Below, one piece after another: positions 51,675 to 60,519 of a stretch of DNA of 64,000 nucleotides; positions within the stretch are counted from its first letter, which is position 1, and the number at the start of each line of letters is the position of its first letter. Origin of the DNA: Candidatus Coproplasma stercoravium (GTDB lineage: Bacteria; Bacillota; Clostridia; Christensenellales; Borkfalkiaceae). The position numbers and the translations under genes were made by a program. The DNA lies in contig DVFR01000019.1 of the NCBI GenBank assembly GCA_018713165.1, forward strand, positions 1-64,000, written 5' to 3'. The notes under the pieces were generated by a model. That model was not told the DNA's origin and did not search any database. It worked only from the letters and a program-made list of their open reading frames with translations.

Positions 51675-51703
51675 TTGCGCGCACGCGCGAAAGGTGGTAT
51701 AAT
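51675..51703 (+). promoter_or_regulatory. Promoter of paralogue 2
   Basis: TTGCGC (51675-51680), 17-nt spacer, TATAAT (51698-51703). Confidence 0.65.
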
Positions 51704-51800
51704 AAAAATGTATTACCCGTGAGCATACTACCCGTGCGGCTCATTTTTATTTTGCGGCCGCGAGGTGTGCGCCCGTCGGGCGCAAAAAAAAGGTGAGTGC

Positions 51801-52730
51801 ATGACGTTTGACCCTACCAACCCATATTATTACATGTACCCGATACTCGGCATGGCGGTGTTTGCCCTGCTCTATTTCGTGCTCCGCGCAAGGAGCGCCC
51901 GCACGCAGAATGTCGTGCTCTTTTTGCTGCTTGCGGCAAACTTCGCGCTCCACTTTTTAAAGCTGCTCTTCCCGCCGTACAACACAGAGGGCAAGTTCGA
52001 CTACTATATCCAGACGATAACGCCCGAAAACGTGTGTGCGATAAACACGATGATTTTCCCCTTTTTATTCCTGTCAAAGAACGGGGCGCTGCGCGACTAT
52101 ATGTTCTACATCGGCGTGATAAGCGGAATCGCCGCAAGCTGGATACCCATGTCGATTGACGACGCGGGCGTGTTCGATTTCGACACCATCCGCTACTATT
52201 CCTGCCACACCGTGCTGTGGGCTGTGCCGCTACTAATGGTAGTGCTCGGCAGGCATAAGCTAAATTACCGCCGCATAATCTTCGTTCCGCTCATATACAT
52301 TCTCGACCTTGTCGTGATTGTCGCCAACGAATCGCTCCTCGTCGCGCTCGGGCTGGAAAAGGCAAACCAGATTTTATCGTACGGCAACGGCGGCATGGCG
52401 TTTGCGCCCTACCACAGCCTCGAAGATACCGCCATACTCGATTTTCTGCTCATATTCGTGCCGTCGTGGTTCAAACCATCGGCGGAAAACGCAAACTACG
52501 CTCCCGCGCTGTGGCAGCTCGGACCGGCGGTCATTCTCGGCTGCCCGCTCGGCTTTTTAATGTGCCTTTACTGGGAGTGGCGGCACTTCTTTGACGACGT
52601 TAAAAGGTTGTTTTTGTTCCTTTCGCGCCCGTTCACGGCATACCGTTTCGGGCGGAGGAAAATAAAGTTTTACGGCGCCGAAAAAAACCGTGTGCGCGGC
52701 AGGCGCGTGCGCGCGGGCAGGGTGCGCTGA
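51801..52730 (+). CDS. YwaF/TMEM164-like membrane protein, paralogue 2
   Basis: A 309-aa polytopic membrane protein, paralogous to the gene at 50361. Shared blocks: NFALHFLKLLFPPYN, ENVCAINTMIFPFLFL, RDYMFYIGVISGIAASWIPM, HTVLWAVPLLMVVL and KLNYRRI. The C-terminus is basic (RVRGRRVRAGRVR). AGGTGAG precedes ATG 51801; the upstream in-frame start at 51765 has no ribosome site. The pair arose by tandem duplication and each copy has its own promoter or terminator. Confidence 0.82.
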   Translation: MTFDPTNPYYYMYPILGMAVFALLYFVLRARSARTQNVVLFLLLAANFALHFLKLLFPPYNTEGKFDYYIQTITPENVCAINTMIFPFLFLSKNGALRDYMFYIGVISGIAASWIPMSIDDAGVFDFDTIRYYSCHTVLWAVPLLMVVLGRHKLNYRRIIFVPLIYILDLVVIVANESLLVALGLEKANQILSYGNGGMAFAPYHSLEDTAILDFLLIFVPSWFKPSAENANYAPALWQLGPAVILGCPLGFLMCLYWEWRHFFDDVKRLFLFLSRPFTAYRFGRRKIKFYGAEKNRVRGRRVRAGRVR

Positions 52731-52870
52731 AACTTGCGGCGCGGCGCGCCGCAAATTAATAAAATATATATAAAATAAGTCGCGCGCGGTACAAACGGAA
52801 TCGCATTTTTCTATAAGTTGGGCTTATATTCAATATAAAAACTTGCGAAAAACAACCGTGCCGATATTGT

Positions 52871-52899
52871 TTGACAGCATAATTTATTTATTTTATAAT
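52871..52899 (+). promoter_or_regulatory. Consensus promoter of glnN
   Basis: Perfect TTGACA (52871-52876), 17-nt spacer, TATAAT (52894-52899), followed by a ~130-nt leader. Confidence 0.9.
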
Positions 52900-52974
52900 T
52901 TTGGTGTAATCGCAAACGGGAGTGCGGAACGCGCGTTGCGTTCCCGCCCCGAAGTGAAAGATAAGGGGAGAAAG

Positions 52975-53013
52975 ATGAGAGAGCCCCGAAATAACGTTTA
53001 CGGAAAAAAATAA
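52975..53013 (+). CDS. Putative 12-aa leader peptide upstream of glnN
   Basis: [12 protein letters not shown] then stop. AAGGGGAG lies 4-12 nt before the ATG and the stop is 23 nt before the glnN ATG. A GGAACGCGC/GCGTTCC hairpin precedes it. With a strong promoter and its own ribosome site it could couple translation to nitrogen status, but no amino-acid run typical of attenuation is seen. Confidence 0.4.
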   Translation: MREPRNNVYGKK

Positions 53014-53036
53014 AATTTTTAAAGGAGAAAAGATAT

Positions 53037-55118
53037 ATGAATCTTCCCGAAAAGTTCGGCGAAAACGTATTCAACGACGCCGTGCAGAAGGAAAGGCTCC
53101 CCAAGGAAGTGTACAAATCGCTCCGTGCCACGATTGAGGCGGGCACGCAGCTCGACGTATCGATAGCGGGCGCCGTCGCCGCCGCCATGAAGGACTGGGC
53201 GGTATCCAAGGGCGCAACGCACTATACGCACTGGTTCCAGCCTCTCACGGGCCTCACCGCGGAAAAGCACGACAGCTTCATAGAGCCCGAGGGCGACAAG
53301 GTTATAATGCGCCTCACGGGCAAGAGCCTGATAGTCGGCGAACCCGACGCGTCCAGCTTCCCTTCGGGCGGTTCGAGGGCAACGTACATGGCGCGCGGCT
53401 ATACGGCGTGGGACCCCACGTCGCCCGCGTTCGTTAAGGGCACCACGCTCTACATACCCTCAATCTTCGTCTCCTACACGGGCGAAACGCTCGACAAAAA
53501 GTCGCCCGTTTTAAAGTCGATGAAGGCGCTCGACATGCAGGCCAAGAGAATTTTAAAGCTCTTCGGCATAGAGTGCAAAAAGGTTACGACGACCGTCGGC
53601 CCCGAACAGGAATACTTCCTCATATCGGAAGAGGAGTATTATAAGAGGATAGACCTCAGAATGACGGGCAGAACGCTGTTCGGCGCGCCCGTTCTCCGCG
53701 GGCAGGAGCTTGAAGACCACTACTTCGGCACCATAAAGCCCACCATAGCCGAATATATGGCCGACCTCGACGAAACCCTGTGGTCGTACGGCATACCCTC
53801 CAAGACGAGGCACAACGAGGTTGCGCCCGCCCAGCACGAGATGGCGCCCGTTTACCAGACCACCAACGTCGCGATTGACTCCAACATGCTCACCATGGAG
53901 CTGATGAAGAAGGTCGCCCAGAAGCACGGGCTCGTGTGCCTGCTCCACGAAAAGCCCTTCGAGGGCATAAACGGTTCGGGCAAGCACAACAACTGGTCGA
54001 TGTCGACCGATACGGGGCTCAACCTCCTCGACCCCGGCCCCAACCCCGAAAAGAACACGCTCTTCATGCTCGTCCTTGCCGCGGTTATCAAGGCGGTCGA
54101 CGACTATCAGGGCATTTTAAGGGGCGCTGTCGCCTCTGCGGGCAACGACCACCGTCTCGGCGCCAACGAGGCGCCTCCCGCAATCATCTCGGTATATCTC
54201 GGCGACCAGCTCGGCGAGCTCGTCGACAGCATTGCAAACGGCAGGGACTACGTACCCTTCCGCGCGCAGGAGGGCTCGATAGGCGTGCCCGAATCGCCCA
54301 TTTTCCCCAAGGACGCGTCCGACAGGAACAGGACTTCGCCGTTTGCGTTCACGGGCAACAAATTCGAGTTCAGAATGCTCGGTTCGCAGTTCAACGTTGC
54401 CGACGCCAACATCGTGCTCAACACGATAATCGCCGACGCCTTCTCTGAATTTGCCGACAAGCTCGAGGGCGCGAAGGATATCGAGGGCGCGGCGCGCAAG
54501 CTCATCACCGAAACGATAAAGGCGCACAAGCGCATAATCTTCAACCTCGACGGCTACGGCCCCGCATGGGAGCCCGAAGCGGAGAGGAGGGGACTTCTCA
54601 ACAACAAAAATACCGCCGACGCCACCGACGTATTCTATGAAAAGAAGAATATCGACGTGTTCGTGAACCAGGGCGTTTACACCGAGGCCGAGGCCGTGGC
54701 TCGCGCCAACGTAAGGCTGGAGAACTACATCAAGATAATAAATATCGAAGCGCTCACCATGCTTAAAATGGCTAAGCAGGATATAATCCCCGCCGTATCC
54801 GACTATGTTGCCGAGCTGTGCTCCAACGTGGCTGCAAAGAAGGCGATATCCGAAAATATTCCCTGCGAGACCGAAAAGGCGCTCATCACCAGGCTCTCCG
54901 CCCTCAACGACGGCTTCGCAAAAGAGGTTGCAAAGCTCGAGGGGATTCTGAACGGCATAGACAAGGAGGACGTCCGCCCCGCGTCGAAGGCGATGGCGCA
55001 CGAAGTCATTCCCCAGATGCAGGCCGTTAGGAAGATTGCCGACGAGATGGAGACGCTCACCTCCGAGGACTACTGGCCCTATCCTTCCTATACCGAAATT
55101 CTTTACAGCGTAAAGTAA
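53037..55118 (+). CDS. glnN: Glutamine synthetase type III
   Basis: Makes glutamine from glutamate, ammonium and ATP. The 693-aa length and the motifs [20 protein letters not shown] (about 113-132), [24 protein letters not shown] and [13 protein letters not shown] are specific for GSIII (GlnN), not the ~470-aa GSI. AAAGGAG lies 9 nt before the ATG. It is the head of a nitrogen region with amt-PII downstream and glutamate synthase at the window end. Confidence 0.97.
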   Translation: MNLPEKFGENVFNDAVQKERLPKEVYKSLRATIEAGTQLDVSIAGAVAAAMKDWAVSKGATHYTHWFQPLTGLTAEKHDSFIEPEGDKVIMRLTGKSLIVGEPDASSFPSGGSRATYMARGYTAWDPTSPAFVKGTTLYIPSIFVSYTGETLDKKSPVLKSMKALDMQAKRILKLFGIECKKVTTTVGPEQEYFLISEEEYYKRIDLRMTGRTLFGAPVLRGQELEDHYFGTIKPTIAEYMADLDETLWSYGIPSKTRHNEVAPAQHEMAPVYQTTNVAIDSNMLTMELMKKVAQKHGLVCLLHEKPFEGINGSGKHNNWSMSTDTGLNLLDPGPNPEKNTLFMLVLAAVIKAVDDYQGILRGAVASAGNDHRLGANEAPPAIISVYLGDQLGELVDSIANGRDYVPFRAQEGSIGVPESPIFPKDASDRNRTSPFAFTGNKFEFRMLGSQFNVADANIVLNTIIADAFSEFADKLEGAKDIEGAARKLITETIKAHKRIIFNLDGYGPAWEPEAERRGLLNNKNTADATDVFYEKKNIDVFVNQGVYTEAEAVARANVRLENYIKIINIEALTMLKMAKQDIIPAVSDYVAELCSNVAAKKAISENIPCETEKALITRLSALNDGFAKEVAKLEGILNGIDKEDVRPASKAMAHEVIPQMQAVRKIADEMETLTSEDYWPYPSYTEILYSVK

Positions 55119-55194
55119 TCGGCGCGGGAATATGGCAAAAGTAACGCCTCTTGCGGGCGGCAAAAAGCCTTTGTAATTAAATAAAAAACAGTGC

Positions 55195-55250
55195 AGGCGC
55201 GCGGCTGTTGCCGCAGGCAAAACCCGCGCGCCTTAAACTTTATCTTTTTT
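55195..55250 (+). terminator. Terminator after glnN
   Basis: AGGCGCGCGG (55195-55204) pairs with CCGCGCGCCT (55224-55233), followed by TAAACTTTATCTTTTTT. Confidence 0.75.
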
Positions 55251-55426
55251 GGCAACAATATAATAATTATTTATATCTTATATAATTAAAAACAATATCA
55301 TGGAGGCTGTGCAGAGCGGATAATAACCTGTAAAAAAGGTTCGGCGTGTGTGCGGAAAAATTCAATAGGGCCGCACATATGCCGCAGTTAATGAGGTTTT
55401 TAGATTTTTTTGGAGGATAAATATTT

Positions 55427-57217
55427 ATGACATGGACGACATGGCTTCTTATCGGTGCGGCTCTCGTCTTTCTGATGCAGTGCGGTTTCGCAATGGTAGA
55501 GACGGGCTTCACCAGGGCCAAAAACACCGGCAACATTCTGTTTAAGAATTTTGTCGACTTCTGCATCGGCTGCGTATGCTTTTTGTTCCTCGGCTTCGGA
55601 CTGATGATGGGCGTAGACTACGTGGCGGGCTTCATCGGCGTTCCCAACCTCGACATATTCACCTGCTTCGATACATTGTTCGCAGGCGAAGAGGCTGTGG
55701 GCGCGGAGGTCTATGAAGCGGCGGTTACCACCGCGTCGAGCTTCACGTTCAACCTGGTGTTCTGCGCAACGGCGGCGACGATAGTTTCGGGCGCCATGGC
55801 AGAGCGCACCCGCTTCCTCGCATACTGCATATATTCGGCGATGATTTCGCTCATAGTATATCCCGTTGAGGCGGGCTGGGTATGGAACTCGCAGGGCTGG
55901 CTCGTAAACCTCGGCGTCGGATTCGTCGATTTCGCGGGTTCCGGCGCAATACATATGGTCGGCGGCACGGCTTCGCTCATCGGCATAATCTTCCTCGGCG
56001 CGCGCATAGGTAAGTTCGAGCGCGACGAAAGCGGAAAGGTTGTAAAAGTAAACGCCATTCAGGGCCACAACATGACGATAGGCGCCCTCGGCGTGCTTCT
56101 CCTCTGGTTCGGCTGGTACGGCTTCAACGGCGCCGCCGCAACCGAAACCGGTCAGCTTGCAAGAATCTTCGTCACCACGACGATTGCTCCCTCGGTGGCG
56201 CTCCTCGTCGTCATGATATACACGTGGATACGCAACAAAAAGCCCGACCTTGTTATGAGCATGAACGCCTCGCTTGCAGGTCTCGTAGGCGTAACCGCGG
56301 GCTGCTCCAACGTGGATATAATCGGCTCGCTGGTAATCGGCGTGGTATCGGGCTTCCTCGTTATGGGCGTAACGTGGCTTTTAGAGCACGTTCTTCATCT
56401 CGACGACTGCGTCGGCGCCGTGCCCGTGCACTTTGCAAACGGCATCTGGGGCATAATCGCCGTAGGACTGTTCGACGTTGAAAACGGCCTCTTCTACTCG
56501 GGCAACGCCGAGCTTCTCGGAATTCAGCTCCTCGGCGTAATAACCATACTCGCATGGACGGCGGTATGGATGACGATATTCTTCGCGGCAATCAAATACG
56601 TGCCCGTAATGATAAAGTATAAGACGGTTAAGCCTTCCGAAATAATTGCCTACGGCAAGACGTGGAACGGCCTCCGTTGCAATCCCGAGGAGGAGATTAT
56701 CGGCCTCGACATCAGCGAACACGGCCTCACTTCGTCCTATCCCGACTTCGTTCCCTCGATACCTTCATACGACGGCGAGGGCGAAAACGTGGATATTTCG
56801 GGCGTGGTTCCCGCAACAATCGACCTTGCTCCCGCAAACGAGACCAAGTATACCAAGGTTACTATCGTAACAGGCCAGGATAAATTCCTTACTTTAAAGG
56901 ACGCAATGGCAAAGATAGGCGTGACCGGCATGACCGTCACCAACGTTATGGGTTGCGGCACGCAGGCAGGCAAGACCGGGCAGTACAGGGGCGTTAAAAC
57001 GACCATGCGCCTTATCCCCAAGGTTCAGGTAGAAATCGTGGTAAGCACGGTAGACCCCAAGCTTGTGGTTGCAGTTGCGCAGAAGGTGCTCGACGACGGC
57101 AAGTACGGCGCAGGCAAGATATTCGTTTCGGGAATCGAAAACGTAATGCGCGTGCGCACCGGCGAAACGGGCGTAGACGCGCTCACCAACGAGCCCGAGC
57201 CCTCGCCCGCGAAATGA
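55427..57217 (+). CDS. amt: Ammonium transporter fused to a PII signalling domain
   Basis: A 596-aa membrane protein. Residues ~1-420 are an 11-helix Amt channel; the pore His residues are in GAIHMVGGTAS and VPVHFANGIWG. A ~50-residue linker (~425-480) leads to a GlnB/PII domain at about 484-590: YTKVTIVTGQDKFLTLKDAM, GVTGMTVTNVMGCGTQ and T-loop GQYRGVKT, then KIFVSGIENVMRVRTGE. The T-loop Tyr is kept, so ligand sensing is probably intact. Free PII normally binds and closes Amt; here it is covalently attached. GGAGG precedes the ATG. Confidence 0.95.
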   Translation: MTWTTWLLIGAALVFLMQCGFAMVETGFTRAKNTGNILFKNFVDFCIGCVCFLFLGFGLMMGVDYVAGFIGVPNLDIFTCFDTLFAGEEAVGAEVYEAAVTTASSFTFNLVFCATAATIVSGAMAERTRFLAYCIYSAMISLIVYPVEAGWVWNSQGWLVNLGVGFVDFAGSGAIHMVGGTASLIGIIFLGARIGKFERDESGKVVKVNAIQGHNMTIGALGVLLLWFGWYGFNGAAATETGQLARIFVTTTIAPSVALLVVMIYTWIRNKKPDLVMSMNASLAGLVGVTAGCSNVDIIGSLVIGVVSGFLVMGVTWLLEHVLHLDDCVGAVPVHFANGIWGIIAVGLFDVENGLFYSGNAELLGIQLLGVITILAWTAVWMTIFFAAIKYVPVMIKYKTVKPSEIIAYGKTWNGLRCNPEEEIIGLDISEHGLTSSYPDFVPSIPSYDGEGENVDISGVVPATIDLAPANETKYTKVTIVTGQDKFLTLKDAMAKIGVTGMTVTNVMGCGTQAGKTGQYRGVKTTMRLIPKVQVEIVVSTVDPKLVVAVAQKVLDDGKYGAGKIFVSGIENVMRVRTGETGVDALTNEPEPSPAK

Positions 57218-57251
57218 TTAAATTTGCTCACACCGCTCTCTCATAGATACA

Positions 57252-57296
57252 AAGAAAGGCCCGTGCGCGATAAGCGCGCGGGCCTTTCTTGTTTTT
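57252..57296 (+). terminator. Terminator after amt-PII
   Basis: AAGAAAGGCCCG / CGGGCCTTTCTT outer stem with an inner GCGCG pair, followed by GTTTTT. Confidence 0.93.
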
Positions 57297-57382
57297 ACCA
57301 CATAATTGGCGTATGCATTATGTTTTAAAATAACAATAACCAAAAATAAAAACAACTAAAACAAAATTTTATCGTCGGGTGC

Positions 57383-57411
57383 TTGACTTTTTAAAAATTT
57401 AGTGCTAAAAC
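57383..57411 (+). promoter_or_regulatory. Possible promoter of the small membrane protein gene
   Basis: TTGACT (57383-57388), 17-nt spacer, TAAAAC (57406-57411), in a very AT-rich gap. Confidence 0.5.
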
Positions 57412-57501
57412 ATATGTAAAATTGTATCGGTACAAAAAATAGGTCTAATATTGTATTAAAGCCTATTAAAAACAATATATAAACAAGTGAAGGAGGTATA
57501 T

Positions 57502-57741
57502 ATGAAGTATATCGGACTTATTTTATGCGGCATTGCCATGTTTTTGTTCAGCATAATGGGTTTTGAAATTTACGCCTATGGCGGAGTGGATACCTATTAT
57601 GAAATGCAGGTAGCAGGTATGGTGCTCGGCCTTATATTCAGCATCGGCGGTGTAGTAGGGCTTTGGGTTTCTGAGCTTGTGAAGTTTATAAAGACCAGAA
57701 AGAATAAAAACGGCGACTCAAAAAATCACGAAGAAAAATAA
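57502..57741 (+). CDS. Small two-helix membrane protein
   Basis: Unrecognised 79-aa protein with helices at about 4-24 (IGLILCGIAMFLFSIMGFEI) and 37-60 (GMVLGLIFSIGGVVGLWV) and a Lys-rich charged C-terminus. AAGGAGGT lies 4-12 nt before ATG 57502; an in-frame GTG at 57487 is rejected. It is followed 13 nt later by a secreted protein gene of the same AT-rich composition, probably one operon. Confidence 0.75.
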   Translation: MKYIGLILCGIAMFLFSIMGFEIYAYGGVDTYYEMQVAGMVLGLIFSIGGVVGLWVSELVKFIKTRKNKNGDSKNHEEK

Positions 57742-57754
57742 TATGAGGTGTAAA

Positions 57755-58606
57755 ATGACTAGAGTTAGGAATTTTTTATGCGTTGTATTAACGTTGATTA
57801 TTGCGTGTCTTTGCACGGTTGTAGCATTGCCTGCATCCGCAGAAGAAATTAATGTGGCTGATATGAAAGAATATTTGCGCGAGATAGATATCCCTGAAGA
57901 GTTCTTGGATACTATTGATGAGACAGGTGTTCAAGATATGTATTATAAGCTACATAATCATAATGTAAGTGTTGATGTTTATCAAACTACAACGCTTCCG
58001 GCTGAAGGAGTAAAAAATACTCGCGCAGGGATATCTGAGGACGCGCTTAAATTTTCTATGGTGGTTACTTCAATCTTTCCTGACGATGAAGGAACGCAAC
58101 CATTAAAATATGTTGGTATATTTGTAAGCTATCAATGGTTACAAAGGCCGGCTGATTATAAGACTGACGGTATAATCATAAGTTGGGATTCTGATGTGTT
58201 TGTGTATCAGACAAATTCATTTGGCTCGTATAGTTTGTCTGAATATGCGGAAAATAATGTTGTAAAAGATAGTGTAAGCTTTACAGGAGAGCGCCCTAAT
58301 TTAATTTCATTGAATTCTTTGGGTTATGACATCCCTTTATCAAAAGTACACGGTAAATTGCCGACTGCACTAAATGGTTATGCAAGTATTAACTTGTTGC
58401 CCACCCATAATCCTCTTTATCGTGGTGGTTCCAATAAAACAATTTTTATTGCGCAATATAGTCATCTATACAATAAGTATCAGGCTCAAGTCGGTTTCAC
58501 GTTCACATATAATGGTTATGTAGAACCAACGGTAACGTTTTTAGTAACCGAGGATACAAGCACTGCTGCCATTTCCACAAATTATTCGTATCGTTATGAC
58601 AATTGA
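57755..58606 (+). CDS. Secreted hypothetical protein
   Basis: A 283-aa protein with a clear signal peptide (MTRVRNFLCVVLTLIIACLC, cleavage likely after ALPASA). The mature part is rich in Tyr, Ser, Asn and Thr (VGIFVSYQWLQRPADYKTDG, ISWDSDVFVYQTNSFGSY). I do not recognise the family. GAGGTG ends 4 nt before ATG 57755; the frame also opens at ATG 57743 but with no ribosome site. Codon use is markedly AT-rich compared with the chromosome around it, suggesting recent transfer. Confidence 0.75.
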   Translation: MTRVRNFLCVVLTLIIACLCTVVALPASAEEINVADMKEYLREIDIPEEFLDTIDETGVQDMYYKLHNHNVSVDVYQTTTLPAEGVKNTRAGISEDALKFSMVVTSIFPDDEGTQPLKYVGIFVSYQWLQRPADYKTDGIIISWDSDVFVYQTNSFGSYSLSEYAENNVVKDSVSFTGERPNLISLNSLGYDIPLSKVHGKLPTALNGYASINLLPTHNPLYRGGSNKTIFIAQYSHLYNKYQAQVGFTFTYNGYVEPTVTFLVTEDTSTAAISTNYSYRYDN

Positions 58607-58647
58607 AAGCGGGAATATATAGTCCGGCAAATATTCATAAAATAACA

Positions 58648-58690
58648 AAAATACGCAGTTTGCTTTATAGCAGGCTGCGTATTTTGTGTG
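58648..58690 (+). terminator. Terminator after the secreted protein gene
   Basis: AAAATACGCAG / CTGCGTATTTT stem with an inner TGC/GCA pair, followed by GTGTGTT. Confidence 0.75.
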
Positions 58691-58741
58691 TTAAAACAGA
58701 CTTATAATTGGCAGTATTTATCGGTAGATATATTTAAGATT

Positions 58742-58770
58742 TTGACAAAGCGTGCGGGCGGTGCTATAAT
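58742..58770 (+). promoter_or_regulatory. Consensus promoter of the ClC gene
   Basis: Perfect TTGACA (58742-58747), 17-nt spacer, TATAAT (58765-58770). Confidence 0.92.
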
Positions 58771-58807
58771 ACAAGCGAAAAATGAGAGATTGATTTTCGG
58801 AGAGGTT

Positions 58808-60421
58808 ATGGGCGGCAAATCAAAATTCAAAAAGAAGCTGGGCGCGCTTAAAGAGTACGGCGTAAACCTCATTGCTTTGAGCATACTCACGGGTCTTTTC
58901 GCGGGCGCGGTGGTCACGCTGTACAACATCGTAACGGGCATAGGGGAGGAGAAATCGGTCGAACTCTACTCCCTCGTGCGGGAGAACCCCGCGTTCGTTC
59001 CCCTGCTGTTTTTAGGGCTGGTTGCGGGCGCGTTCGTGATAGGCACGGCAACGCGCTTCATTCCCATGATACGCGGCAGCGGCGTGCCGCAGATAGAGGG
59101 CGCCGCGCGCGGCGTGCTCCGCTTTAAGTGGTACACCGTAATGTGCTCAATGTTCGCCGCCTCGGTTGCCTGCATATTTATGGGCTTGCCTGCGGGAAGC
59201 GAGGGCCCCTCGCTCGAGATAGGCGGCTGCGCGGGCGACGCCGTGGGCACTACATTAAAGCGTTCGCTCATGGTGCGCAGGTTGCAGATAGCCGCAGGCT
59301 CTTCCGCAGGCCTTGCCGCCGCCTTCAACGCGCCCGTCACGGGACTTGTGTTCGCGATGGAGGAGGCCTTCCGCTCGTTCTCGGCGCAGGTTTTCACTTG
59401 TTCGGCGGTAAGCGTGCTCGTGTCGCTCACGGTGCGCAACCTCATGCGCGCGGCAATGGGCTTTTCGACGGGTTTCACGTTCACCACTTTCGAGTTTTCG
59501 CCCATGGAGCCCATGGGTTACCTCTACACGGCGATAGCCGCCCTCGCCGCCGCCCTTCTGGGCGTGGCGTTCTACCACATCATGCTGCTTGCGCGCAAGG
59601 GCTTCGCAAAACTGACTTTTTTGAAGGGAGTGGGCAAATACGTCGTTCCCTTCTGCATTGCGGGCGCGTTCGGGCTTATATCTTCGTACGCCATGGGCGG
59701 CGGGCATGAATTTATCCAGTCGCTCGGCTCGCTTTACGACGGGGAGTTTGAAAAAATCTTCGGCATATCCGTCGCGGCAACGCTCGCGATAGTAGTCGTT
59801 TTCCGCTTTATTTCCACCATACTTGCCGTCGGATGCGGCATGCCGTACGGCATTTTCGTGCCCGTGCTTGCCACGGGCGCGGGGTTGGGTGCGCTGCTCT
59901 GTACGGGATTTTCCGCTGCGGGAATGGATTCCGCCATGGCGGACTATATAATCGTGATAACTATGGCGGCTTACTTCACCACCGTGGTGCGCGCGCCGAT
60001 AACGGCGATTGTTATGATTTTCGAGTTCACGGGTCAGTTCCAGAATCTTCTGCCCGCCCTGCTCGGCGTGGGCATAGGCTTTATCGTCGGCGAACTCTTC
60101 CGCACGCAGTCGGTATTTGAAAAGTGCCTCGAACTAATCGTGCGCGACCAGCGCGTAAAACTCGGCGCCGAAAAGCGCAGGGTGTGCCTTGCCGTGGAGG
60201 AGGGCTCGTATGCCGACGGCAGGAGTATCCGCTCGGTGCTCTGGCCTGCGGGCGGCATAGTCGCCGAAGTCGTAACGCCCGACGGCGCCCGTTTCGTCCC
60301 CGACGGCAAAACTGTTTTAAAAGCGGGCGATAATATCACTTTCGAGTGCGTCGCCGTTTCCGAAGAGGACGTAAAAAATTATCTCTCCGACGTCGTCGGC
60401 ACGGCGGAAAAGCAGGAATAA
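58808..60421 (+). CDS. ClC-type chloride channel/antiporter with TrkA-C domain
   Basis: A 537-aa membrane protein. Anion-pathway motifs are present in order: GSGVPQIEG, PAGSEGPSLEIGG (gating Glu kept, pointing to H+/Cl- exchange or fluoride/chloride channel activity) and GMPYGIFVPVLATGAG. The C-terminal ~75 residues (AEVVTPDGARFVPDGKTVLKAGD) are a TrkA-C/RCK-type regulatory domain in place of CBS domains. CGGAGAGG precedes ATG 58808; the longer frame from 58688 crosses the promoter. Confidence 0.94.
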   Translation: MGGKSKFKKKLGALKEYGVNLIALSILTGLFAGAVVTLYNIVTGIGEEKSVELYSLVRENPAFVPLLFLGLVAGAFVIGTATRFIPMIRGSGVPQIEGAARGVLRFKWYTVMCSMFAASVACIFMGLPAGSEGPSLEIGGCAGDAVGTTLKRSLMVRRLQIAAGSSAGLAAAFNAPVTGLVFAMEEAFRSFSAQVFTCSAVSVLVSLTVRNLMRAAMGFSTGFTFTTFEFSPMEPMGYLYTAIAALAAALLGVAFYHIMLLARKGFAKLTFLKGVGKYVVPFCIAGAFGLISSYAMGGGHEFIQSLGSLYDGEFEKIFGISVAATLAIVVVFRFISTILAVGCGMPYGIFVPVLATGAGLGALLCTGFSAAGMDSAMADYIIVITMAAYFTTVVRAPITAIVMIFEFTGQFQNLLPALLGVGIGFIVGELFRTQSVFEKCLELIVRDQRVKLGAEKRRVCLAVEEGSYADGRSIRSVLWPAGGIVAEVVTPDGARFVPDGKTVLKAGDNITFECVAVSEEDVKNYLSDVVGTAEKQE

Positions 60422-60446
60422 ATGCACGGTTGATTTTATAATAAAT

Positions 60447-60484
60447 TTTCAAATGCCTGCGGCATATGCCGCAGGCATTTGAAA
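60447..60484. terminator. Bidirectional terminator (perfect palindrome)
   Basis: TTTCAAATGCCTGCGGCA and its complement form an ~18-bp perfect stem; it separates the ClC gene from the convergent acyltransferase. The TTT/AAA flanks allow termination both ways. Confidence 0.75.
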
Positions 60485-60519
60485 TTTAAAGTATATTTTA
60501 GTGAATGTAAACGGGAGTG

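Noticed and set aside
51493-51796. 69- and 60-aa ORFs before the second YwaF-like gene
   Set aside because: They cover the repeat fragment and the promoter at 51675-51703, so they are unlikely to be translated.
52731-52870. Gene between paralogue 2 and glnN
   Set aside because: Only frames running backwards over the glnN promoter exist; no ribosome site or family.
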